Part shown: positions 29,201-41,200 of the stretch, piece by piece
How the letters are laid out: each line of letters opens with the position of its first letter
Position numbering within the stretch: position 1 is the first letter of the stretch
Origin: Parus major
Taxonomy: Eukaryota > Chordata > Aves > Passeriformes > Paridae
Reading direction: 5' to 3'
Assembly (NCBI RefSeq): GCF_001522545.3
Contig: NC_031779.1
Location: 3,892,763 to 3,956,762, forward strand
Length of the DNA: 64,000 nt
Notes under the pieces: generated by a model
What the model saw: only the letters and a program-made list of their open reading frames with translations
What the model was told of the DNA's origin: nothing
Database searches by the model: none
Program-made: the position numbers and the translations under genes

Positions 29201-32200
29201 CACCTTCCCTGGTGGTCATTCAAAATGTCCATCAAAAAACATTTCTCAGAAGGAATGTGATAAACAACTTATGTTTACTGGACTTTCATGGGTAAGTAAC
29301 TAAAACTATGGAAACATTATCAGAAGGTTTAATTTTCAGGATGACATCTCACCTTTTCTCCTTTTAAAAAAAAGAAAAACGAACAGTATTCTAACAATCA
29401 AAACTCCAATAAAAGCAGAACTCCAATAGCCTGGTCATGTTGAGCCATCACCTTTCATTGCAGGCTTCGGATGAGACACCTCAGCCTCGAGGGAAGGTTT
29501 GAGTGAGGAATTGGTCACCAAGCAGTGGGGGGGTCCCTATGACCTTATTGCTTCGGGGTGTGGGTATGCATGGATATCCACAGATACTGGGGTACACTGG
29601 GTACCTGCAAAGTGCATTTGTCCTTACCTGAGACCTCAGAGGAACAATCTGACTGAAGGGCAGGTAGGAGACTGTGACCAAACTGAAAATCATCTATTGG
29701 ATGGGCTGTTGGGTGATGCAGACCACGTGAGTGATCACCCCGATGGCCCCTCCACAAGCAGACACTGAAAAGGTTTTCAGTTTTGTTTTCTTGCAATGGA
29801 AAAAGGGTGAGGTACCACCCTGAAACTGGAGCCTTTTGATTGTTTAGAACGTTGTTTATTTTCCTTTTTGATTGTTAGAATATTTTTCTTTTTTCTTTTT
29901 CTTTTTTTTAAAAGGAGAAAGGGTGACAGCTTCAGTGACTTCTGAAATAAGCATGTCATTCTGTTTTTAACATGTTTCCTTTAAAATGGTAGTGGTGGGT
30001 CAAGCTGCTTCTTGATGGTCTTTTGTGGAATAAGTGACTGATGCTGGGTTTCACTAAGTAATACTGGCAGGAATTTCTGTTCTGATTGCAAATTTTGAAT
30101 CTTAGCGGGGTTTTTTGTTGTTGTTGTACCATATCTACTAAAATATCTTTATAAGTGGTTCTGAAGTTGTTAACCAAAGGACTGAATGAAATGAAATGCA
30201 GCAGAACTAAAGAGAGTGCCCTGAAAAGGCATAACCACATGAGGCATCAATTTTTAGATTAGCACAGTTCCTCTGTAGCTGTTTTAAGATCTCTTCTCTA
30301 GTTTCCTCATCTGTTCTGGAGCTTGTGTAGTGTGAAGTTGAAGGGGATGGAGACAGAAGACTCAAATACTTGTGAAATTGAGCAAGAGGCTTTTTTCCTT
30401 GATTCTATGACAGCAGCTCTGAGTTGTAAGGGTATAAACTGCTACTAAATAACATTATTTGTCTCCTTGCCTTCATTTTAGGTCATCTTTTCATGTTTGG
30501 ATATAGTACTTCACACAGAGGCTTTGCTTTCCATCATGAGTTTCCTCACCTTCAGAGTTCCATCAGGTGGTCTTCCCAGTACTGATAAATCATCAGACCA
30601 CAAGCCTCAAATGAAAGAACAGGAAAAAGGAAGTACTTTTAGACCAGGTAGTGTCATATTAGAAAGGCTGTACTTCTGTTGCTTAACAGCAGCTCACCTT
30701 CAGTTTCAAAGGATATTATTTCAGATGACAGCATTGCAGTCTATTTGGTGGAAAAACAGTAAATGGGGAGAAAACCATCTTATTAAAAAAACCCAGCAGA
30801 CATTTTTCCTATTGCTTAATTTTACAAAATCTCCTTACTCAATATAACTTTTCCCTGGGTGGTGGTCTGATTTTTGTAATGAAAGTTGATGTTGCAGTGT
30901 GCAACCTTTCCAAAGATTTAGTGTCACAACAATGTAGTTTTTCAATCTGAGGGCTCTAAAGAGTGCTTACTCTACTGAAAATAAATACTCCTCTGGGGAA
31001 GCAAAAAGAAGTTCTGAATGGCAGGGGTGGTGTGTTTAGTTTAGTTATTGGCCTTTGTAACTTTGAAACAGTAAGAGTTTTTGCATGGAAGCTCCTGAAT
31101 ATTCTTCCAGGTCCTGTGTTGTTGATCCCATGTGCTTGTAGTGTTGTTTGTGAAATTCAAGGTTTTCTAATCCTAAAACTATTGGGATTGAGTCCAGTGG
31201 CTGTTACATTTTGTGTTTGTGCATTGTTGCTGCAGTTAATATGCCTAAATTGGCTTTGCTACTTGTCACAGAGAGGGGCATTTCTCATGTGAGACAGTAT
31301 TTCAAATAATGTAGTGTATACTGCATTCAGCAACTGATGCATGAAAACCAGGTGTTAATGAGGAGAAAATACATCATCTTGATAGCTTTTTGCCTGTGTT
31401 GGTTGGTGGCAGTTTGTGTGCCTGAAGGGAACTGTTATTAAATTACTTCTTTCACATTTTGATTAAGGATTATCATGTCTTTCAGGGAGTGACTGCAGGT
31501 TGCTTTTGAATAGTTAATATATGTACAAAACTAATAATTAATTTTTGTTTTAAATTTGAATTCCTTGTATATGTCTTGTGTTTCCTATCCAGTGTCTGGT
31601 GATGCAGCCCACGATGATGTCTGTGAATTAAAACTCACTGCAAAGCTGAATGCATTCAGTATTACAGTGTGTGATCAGACCTGTAGAATTGCAGACATTA
31701 GAATACAAGGTAAGGTGTTTCTTATTTAAATATTACATGAAGCTGGCTGTAGCCAGAAATAAGCTGTTTCCCTCCATTCTCTTCTAAAAGGCCAGTGTGT
31801 GCACTGCAGATGTGTCTAACAAACATGTGTTTCAATATATTTTGATTGTATGAAATGATTTGCAAGGAAAAAAAAAAGGTTTGACGCAGAAAACAAGGAC
31901 AATTTCTAAGTGTAGTAAAATTAAAAGAAGTGAAGGCACTATGTTTTAGGTAATACAAACTTGCATTTTTTAATAAGTAGATCTAGATAGTGTTGGGGAA
32001 TTGTACTCTAGTCCTATTATCAAATTATGTTTGCAACTTTGTCATGTGCAGTAAGGCCCTGACTTCTCTCTCAAGCTTTCACTGTTACATAGCAGAAGAT
32101 GATAAGCTGTTATTATTCCATATATTCAGTAGTAAATAATTCAAGGGGTTTGTTTGTTTGTTTTTTAGCAGAAATGTTTACTTTGAAATTTGTTGAAGTG

Positions 32201-35200
32201 CATTTATTACCTTCTTTCTTTTGTTTCATTCAGGAATGGATGCATCTGTGGCTAAGAAGCCTAAAAAGATTAAAGTGTTCTCCAGACTTGAAGACATTGT
32301 AATTACAAATGTTGATCCAAAAACAATCCATAAAAAGGTGATATGTTGAGCAGATTGTAAACAGCTGAAGATACCCAGTTCTTCAAGTGATTTAGTGAGA
32401 GCAGTGTAGTATAATTTGCTGTGTTATAGAATGCAATGTAGGATATAATAATAAGCAAAATATATTGGTTAATTTCCCTCACCTCAGAGAAGCAAAACAT
32501 TCTTCCATTTGCTATTTAATTATTTTTAATTATGCTTACACTGGTATGTTTAATTCTTAATAGCAGGGGTTAAATATTAAATGGGCCATAGATAAGCAAG
32601 TGAGAAGAGGGATATACTATAAAACAGGTGATGCTCTTTCCTTTTGTGCCTGCCATGTGTTGAAGTACTGCTGATAAGTTGCCATTGATCTTTTGGGGAA
32701 ATATTTTTTTGTTTCAGAAATACCTGTAGTTTTAACCATGTGTACTTATTCTTCTAGGCTGTCTGCATAATGGGAGATGAAGTGTTTCGATTTCACATGT
32801 CACTTTATCCAGATGCCACTGCAGGGGAAGCCTACACTGATATGTCAAGGGTGGATGGTAAAATGTCTCTGAAAGTGGGCTGCATCCAAATAATTTACCT
32901 ACATAAGTTCTTTATGTCTCTCTTGGTAAGACATTAGTTTAAAAAGATTTTTTCTTTACATTTAAAGTTTTTTTTAATGAGACAAAATGCAATCAGTTCT
33001 TTTTGACCTGTACGTGGTGGTGAGCTGATGTGCAAGCACACAGAAGTATTTTGCTGAAGAGTTACCACTTAATTTGCACTGCTTTACAGAACATTACCAA
33101 GGAGAATGATGACAAAAGAAGTAATGAATGTTGCTGATAGCTTTAAAAATATCTTAAAAATGAATCAGTTAAACAATGTGTAAGCTTATTCATGATTTTA
33201 ACCTTTTTCTCTTTTGAAACGAGTGTGGTTGAATTAGGAATTTCATGTTTATACCACAGGTGTTCATTTTTCTTAAATATACATTTTGCCTGGGTGGGGC
33301 TTGCCTTTTTTTGAGAAGCATATTTGTCTTCATAGAACTCTTACTTTTTTTCACTACCTTTGAATAGAACTTCCTAAACAATTTCCAAGCAGCACAAGAA
33401 GCCCTGACTGCAGTCACTGTCCAGGCTGCAGAAATGGCTGCTTCCAGCATGAAGGACTTTGCTAAAAAGAGCTTCCGCCTTCTAATGGATGTCAACTTGA
33501 AAGCTCCAGTCATAATTATCCCTGAATCTTCAGCTTCATGTAATGCTTTGATAGCTGATCTTGGCTTAATCAGAGTTCAGAATGAATTCAAGCTGGTGTC
33601 TTCAGATGAATCTTCTCTTCCTCCAGTCATTGACAACATGGATGTGCAACTGACTCACTTGAAATTATCAAGGTAAATGTGGAGCTTTTTCCTAAGTTGA
33701 AGTGTCTTTGTAAAGAAAAGTGTGCCCATGTTCTGTATGCAGCATTTTTCTCTTAGTAAACATGGTAGGCAATGAGAATGTACTAAAACAATGCAAAAAA
33801 CCTTGCCAAGCTGAGTTTAGGAATGCTTTTAGATAGAGACATAGGTCTACAATATCTTGGAAAGAAGGGAATGATAGCACAGTAACTTGAGTTCATCTGG
33901 AGTGCATGCATGGGTGTAATGCATATGAGCTTATTCTTAAAATAATTATTCCTGTAATTTTGCTAGATTAATGTGGTATTATTTCGTATTCTGCAAGTAG
34001 TCAACATATTTCCTCTGTTACTTCCTCTGTCTTTTTTTAGGTGCATTATATCTGCAGATTCACAGCCAGATTCTGAAATTCTGTGTCCTGTGAGTTTGAC
34101 TTTACTGGTCCAGAGAAATTTAGCAGCAGCATGGTATCATAAAAGCCCAACAATTGGTATCAAAGGAGACCTGAAACCAATGCAGGTAATATCATGACTA
34201 ATAAGAGCAATATCGAAAGTTACAGGGATTCTCAGAATAATCCTCACCTTAGTTAAGGAGCTTGGAAGCTCATTTCAGTTTGTGCCCTTTACAGTATGTT
34301 GAAAGACTTCCAGTTTGACTGTCCAGTTTATAAATTTGTTAGAATTTTGATACTCTGTAATGAATAGTTTTGGTGTAGCTGCATGGGGTAGGTGGTAAAT
34401 CTAACTGGGGCATCTTTTCCTTGCTCCTGAGCCCTTTTACTTGTTCTTTCCTATAGCTGTGCTGTGCCAAATGTCACACTGGTGAAGCACAGAGAAATAA
34501 GGGATTTGAAGGAGTACCAGCAGAATTAACCAAATGTAGGAAAAATATTCTTACACTGTGTACTATAGGCTAATCTTGTCACTTAGTACTGCTTGCTATT
34601 TTATGATTTTGTAATATTATGATTGGGTACGTATTCATTAAGTGTTTGAAGGCCTACTGAATCACAGTTGCCTTATTATATACAATGCAAATCTTGGCTT
34701 TAATGTTTTCTGCTCATGTTTTTGAATTACTGAATTGTTGAGAAATGCTTATGTTTATCAATTACCCATATTTTTAATAGGCAAAGTTCCCTTACAAGTT
34801 TAGAAAGTGTTTGTCATATGGTCTGTTATTTCTTGTTGTAACTCCTGTTTATTACAAGTAACAAATGATATAGGAAAAATGGGAAAATCCTTTGCATTGT
34901 TTAGGACAGGATAATTTTGATTATCCACTTTGTTTCTGCTGGAAGCAGCTCATTGTTTCTCCTCAATGCCTGCATACTGTGTTGGAAGAAATGCTGTCAC
35001 CAGAAATGAGCTTGTGGTTTTATCACTTTACAGATTGCACTCAGTGAAGATGATCTAACTGTTATAATGAAAATTTTACTTGAAAACCTTGGAGGGGCTT
35101 CTTCCCAGCCAAATACTCTGCAAGAGAATATTGAGGATACTCAGATATCTAAAAAAGGGAAAGCTCCACATGAATCTGGTGGCTCTGAGGGTATGTTCAA

Positions 35201-38200
35201 TTCAAATGCTGAATATGTGTAGGCAGAGGGCTGTTTGCAAATTCAAATACCATATTTTTTTGAAGCAGAACAAATTGTTTTAGCTGTTACAAATATATTG
35301 TACACATGAAAAATTATAAAAGTATGCACTTACATGGAGTGTGAGCTCCTGATGGTCAGGAGTTTTTGTGGGGTTTTTTTTGTGATTCATTTCTCATATG
35401 ATAGTATTCTTCAGTTTATATCAATCACTCTTCTAACTGCATGTGCTTAAAAAAGAAAACAGCCAAATAATCTATCTCAGAATGTTAATGCACAATTATA
35501 ACAATTGAGGAAGATATTAGTATTCAAATAGTGTGTCAATGTAAGCAGTACATGTCTCTGGATGAAATACTGTTAACATTTTGCCAAAACTTAACATTAT
35601 CAATGTAAAAGAAAATTCTGTTTAACCAATAGTTGAATTACTCTGCTGTGAACAGAAACTGGAAGGAGTAGTGCAGACTCCTTGAGAAGACTTGGTACTT
35701 TGTGTTGCTCTTCTTTAAAGTGAGCAAAGAACTTCAGTAAACCAATGGCAGCTTCTTTTAAGGTTCTAAACCACTCTGTGCTAGATAATTTTAGTATGCA
35801 TTGGATAGAACAAAATTAAAAGTGTGAATTATTTTGAGTACTCCTCTGGATTTAAAGCTTTCCTTCCTTTTGTGATTTTCTGATCTTACTTTTGGAAACC
35901 CCAAACGTGAAACCAACCAACCAAAAGGAAAAAGGCAACCGACAACAAAAAACCCCAAAACCAAAAGCAAGCCCAGTGTTCAAAGAAATGTAAAAATGTT
36001 TCCTTTTCACTGACAGGTGCCCTTGTTGATTCTGGACAAAAAAGTGTTTCTGCAGTTCAGTCTTCTTTGGAATGTTATACATTGCTTAAATTTGACTTCA
36101 ATTTTGAGTCCCTTTCTGTAACTCTCTACAACAGTGACACAACTCAGGTTTGTGCCAAAGCTTTTATAAACCACACAGGTGGGGTGGGCAGCAAAGGCTT
36201 CTCAGGTGGACAGAACTCAGGTCAGAAAAATGAAGTTATATCAGCTGCATTGACTTTGTAATGCTTTCCTAATGGAGCTTTGAGCTTTCTTGGGCAGACA
36301 ATGTCCTTAAGAAGGTGTAGTGTGAAAGTCACACTAAAAATATTACTAAACCACCAAAACCACCCAGTATTTGATTTGGTCATTCAAACTTTGATTCCAG
36401 TTACCCAAAATAAAAATGAATCTTTGAGAAGGGAATTGTTAGCTCAGACAGTGCTAGTTGTATGTCTGATACCTCTAGAGTTGATTAGTAGATCCAAGTT
36501 GTATATGGCCAATAATTTCCTCTTGCATATTCCCGAGTGTGAGCAATCAAGGGCATCCTGTTTTCATCTGTGCTGAAAACAGAAGAGAAAGATGTGGAAT
36601 GGTGTATTGTTTTTAGGACTATTAAATCTGCTTTGTGTAGATGTGAAGGTGCCTGCTTTATATGTCTTTGTGTATAGTGAATGTTATTGGTGTATAATTT
36701 TTAAGATGTTCTTGTGCAATGAGCATCACAGGGAAGAAAGACACTGTAATGGGATTTTATTTTAATGTCACTGTCATATAATTCCTACTTATTGCTGAGG
36801 TGCTCTTGTGCTAGTGTGATGAGAGTGGAGGGATCCTCTGGTAAGGATCTAGAGTTCAAATGGATTACCCTTCAGTGATGCATTCTGAGGAACTGCTGGC
36901 AGTGTGGTGCAGAAACAACTTCACTGGAGCCCAGCAGGTTTTTTGTTTTCTCAGTAAGATTCTTGAACTCCTTTGTATGAGTGGAGCACTGATGGCAGGG
37001 ACAGGCTAATCAGATCCTTCAATTCATGGATGATGATACACATGGCTAGTAGCAGTGGAAATGTCTCCTTGTTTTGTTCTGTGGTAAGTAACCCTGCACT
37101 TTGTCCTTCTGTAGGAATCTGTGCTCTTGGTGCATAGTGACAAATTGCGCCTTGGTGAGCTCCGGCTGCATCTCATGGCATCGGCAGGGGAGATGTTCTC
37201 AGATGGCTCCATGGATATCAGTGTTAAACTCAAAGCATGTACCTTGGATGATCTCAGAGAAGGAATTCAGAATGTGACTGCAAGGTAGGTTTGAATGCAT
37301 CAAAAATTAAAAACTCCAGCTTATGAGGAAGGCTTTTTCCTTGTTCTATACTTTGCTTCACATGGAATTGATAAAACTCAGTAGTGCTTTCAGTTGTGGC
37401 CTGTAATACTCTGTGCTTAAGCAATGAAAAGTTTAATTTTATTAATGTTAAAGACATTTCTACTCTTCTATGTTGATTTCTCAGTACGTTGATGTTGTTA
37501 TCCAAAGAAAAAAGAAATCTTGGCAGCTGGTGTATTACACTAAACTGTAGAACAGCTGAATAGAGGGCACCCAGCCTCAGCTGAGGGGTTGTGTGCTCTG
37601 AAACTTCAGTGTAATTGTTATGTGCTGCATGCATACTTTCAAGAGTGTAGCACACTAGTTTTAAATTGAAATTACTCTTCTGCTAGAAAAGCCTTTACCG
37701 TCTTATTTCTGGAAGGAACACTGCTTGCTTATGCAGTAATTCTTTATAAATGGCATGGGGAGAAAAAATGGCAGTACTTATGCATCTTTGTTTTCCTAGA
37801 TCTGTGTGTTATGATGTTTGAGATGTTTCTTATTACACTTCTTTTCCAGAATGATAGACAAGAAAGATGACACAAATGAGAGTTCCATGATAGATATAAG
37901 ATATAAGCAGGATAAAAATGGAACTCAAGTTGTTGCTGTCCTCGACAAGCTGTACATATGTGCCAGTATGGAATTTTTGTTGGCAGTAGCACATTTTTTC
38001 ATTAAGTCAATGCCAGTATCTTCAGCTGAAGGATCTGCACAGTTCCAGTTAAAGCAAGTTACTTCTGGAAAATCCAAGGCAGCAACAGGTCTGTAAAACC
38101 AATTTACACCCACCTCCATTTCCCTCCTTTGCAGATTTCATTCTGAAAATAACTCATGCAAAATTTTGAAGACGCTGTTTTGGTATCAGACTAAAGAAAT

Positions 38201-41200
38201 TAGTTTATTCTTCAAAATGTGTAGATTGGCCACTGCTACAGTAGATAGCTTTCCTCTTTCTGGTTTTCATATTCAAGGTGTGTTTTTGAACTTATTTTCA
38301 CAGAAATATCTGTACGGCCAAACATGACAGTAAAAGCTGTGATTATGGATCCAGAAGTTGTATTTGTTGCTAATTTGACCAATGCTGATGCCCCTGCCTT
38401 AAAAGTTTCCTTCCAATGTGACTTTTTTCTGACATCAGACAAGCTTGCACAAAGGATGACTGCTCAAGTGAAGGCCTTCAAAGTGTTGGCCTGTGCCTTT
38501 CTCAAAGAAAAACAGGGCAAGAACGTTACTACGGTAAGGGAATCAGTGTTTCATGATGAAAAAAGTAATTAGAATTACCTGGTGGCAGGCATGTCCCTTA
38601 GCTGGCATAGCTATAGCACTCCAAACTCTCAGTTTTCATATCATTGATTATTCAGAAGAGAGGAAGGGCCTGTGCCATTTAAAAGTGAATCTTTTATCAG
38701 TAGGTGCAGGACTTGAGCTCTTAGAGCTCTGTCTAAAACATGTGCTGTGCATTTGTAAATTACATTAAAAGTTTCTTAGTGAAGAAACTGTTTGAGGGGT
38801 GCTGAAACCCAAAATCTTTGGCAGTGTTTTCCACTGCTTGTTGGTTTTAATTGTTGCAGTAAAGTCCTGAGCACCCTTTTGTCTGGAGCTTCATATGGTA
38901 TTCCTGCCAAGGGAGCACTGAGCCACAAAGGTGGCCTGGGTGGTTCATCTCACATGTACTTATCTTCCCTTATGCATTTAGGTTTTTTAAAGATTCAGGG
39001 ATTTTTTTACTATGTTATCACAGTCTGTGTATTGGGTTTTTGTTTTGTCTGTTTTTTAAGCATTGTGTCAGCATCTTATATTTCACTGGCTTTTAACCTT
39101 CCAGTACAAAATGGTGCTTGTGCAAATTGGGATGCAAGATTGTTGCTCTGTATGGAATATCTGTATGGAATATGATATATGTATGGAATGGTTTTGCTCT
39201 GTAGCATTTTGTTGCTTCCTGGGATCAGTGCCCCTTTGGCCTGTGGAGTGAGAAAACCACAAGACATTATGAAAAGGTTAGATTTAAGGAGCCACCTTAT
39301 GAATCAAATTGTTTTTCACTCAGGTGTTGCGGCCGTGCTCCTTGGTCATGGAAAATATGATGCACACTTCAGGGTTACACACTGTGGCAGTAACAATAGA
39401 GGAACTAACTATTAAGGTAAGATTATTAAAACTGTCTTTGGAAAAACAGCCATGCTTCTCAAGCTGTAGCTTGGCTTTTGTTGTTGTGTGGGGTTTTTTA
39501 AAAATATTTTTTTATTATTGTTATTTTTTAAAATTTTATTTTATTTTGTTTGCATATTGTTATTTACATTTTTTATTTGCCCATTAGCTTAGTTCCAGAA
39601 ATATGCATTTTAGCACTGCTCTGTGTTAGAAAAAGTAATTTTGTGTTTGTTATTTTGATAGTCCCTTAACCAAAAAGGAATAATTTAAATGCTTCAGATT
39701 CTAGGATTCCTTCTACCACTTCCTTATGAATTAACTCTTCCCCTGCTGCTGCCACCACTATTTTTGGGATATTTTGCAGGAAAGGAAAAACAAGAGGAGG
39801 TCCCTGAATGGTTTCTTTTCTTTGGAAATTAAGTTACCTCTCTTAAAAGACTTTTCATGTTTGCTATTTCCATTTATCATACATCTTGTATTTTAATAGA
39901 AGATTTTTTTCTTTGTTTGAGATATCACCAATAATTTTGAATACTGTCATGACCATTATGGCTGCCCTAAAACCCAAAACAGCTGAGGATGATTCTAGAG
40001 GAGCACCAGAAGTTTCTGAGAATTTGTGGCAAGTGAAGCCTGTAGATGAATGCAATGCTTGGTTTCTTGGTGTTGACATAGCCACAGAAGCAACAGAAAC
40101 TTTTATGGACCGTGAACAAATTCTGAAGCAAGAGAAGTTTGACATCGTAGTGAAATCTGTTCAGATGACCTTGGAATGTGGTCTGGGACATCGAACTGTC
40201 CCTTTATTGTTAGTGGAATCTACATTTTCAGGTGTTCTAAAAAACTGGTCCTCACTGATGGAGGTCACTGCTGATATGTCATTGGAGGTATGTGGGGTCA
40301 AACTGTTAGCAGCTTAAAACACTTCTGCAGATTTCCTGAGTTCAAGTAACTTTATAATACACTTAATCTGTGCTGAATTAATAATGTTTAAATTGTAATA
40401 CTCTCAGGAGTTCTTTAGTCAGGCAAGTAAGCATAATGTGCTTTGTACAGAAAGTTGGATTTCAATAGATTTTAATGGCAGTTGCTATGTGAAATAATCT
40501 AGTCCTCTGTTTAAGTATTGTTTTTGCATATTCAGGTTCTGCTGTGTGAACTATGAGCTTGGCTTACTTGAATATTCCCATTTAACTCTTACTGCCCCCT
40601 TTGGTTTATTTCTCCAGCACTTTATTTATTGGTAAGGTAGAAGTTACACTCTTCTTGCAAAATGAGACACCATGGTAAAAGATGGTAAAAGTCTCTTATT
40701 GAGACAGCATGTTAAAATTTCATACAGCCAGATATGCAGCTGCTCTATGCAATGCATTTACTGCCCCTTGTCATTTAACCAAATTACCTCATTCTTCATT
40801 CTTTTCTTGAATATACAAGTAGCCTTCTTCCATTGCCAGGTGTGCATATCATGGTGGAGTTTGGATGCCTGTGTGCCACTGTGGTTCCACAAGGGATGAG
40901 CAAAATAGCTGAAAGGGAACATCCAGAGCTATTGAATCCACAGCCTCTGTTCAGATTTGCAATGATGGAAGCAAATTAAAAACTTGGTGTTGGCTATGAG
41001 TTAGAGGAATCATTCCAGTGGACCAGATCCAGATGATAGTTGGCTCAAACTAAATGTTATTTCATAGTACAATAAAGTACTTGTGGCATTGAAGTTCCTG
41101 GTCTCAAAGTCATTCTCTCAAACCACATGAGAGAAGATAAGCGACTTGATTATGTTAATTGAAAGTGTTAAAAAGATACTGTGTTGCCAGGATGCTTGTT

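Larger units (their letters stand above)
26334..35190 (+). repeat. VPS13C: Tandem-duplicated exon block, copy B (exons 33-43)
   Basis: Exon lengths 134, 157, 80, 60, 166, 117, 104, 168, 305, 145 and 157 nt. In the 305-nt pair (exons 30 and 41) about 73 of 102 residues agree by eye. The block adds length to the lipid bridge; VPS13C is known to exceed VPS13A by such an internal segment. Confidence 0.92.

Noticed and set aside
30963..31292. 109-codon plus-strand ORF with hydrophobic stretches
   Set aside because: Intronic, cysteine/leucine-rich from T-rich sequence, no similarity and no splice links.
37254..37655. 133-codon minus-strand ORF
   Set aside because: Lies in intron 45 and overlaps exon 45 antisense; composition looks random and no domain is recognisable.
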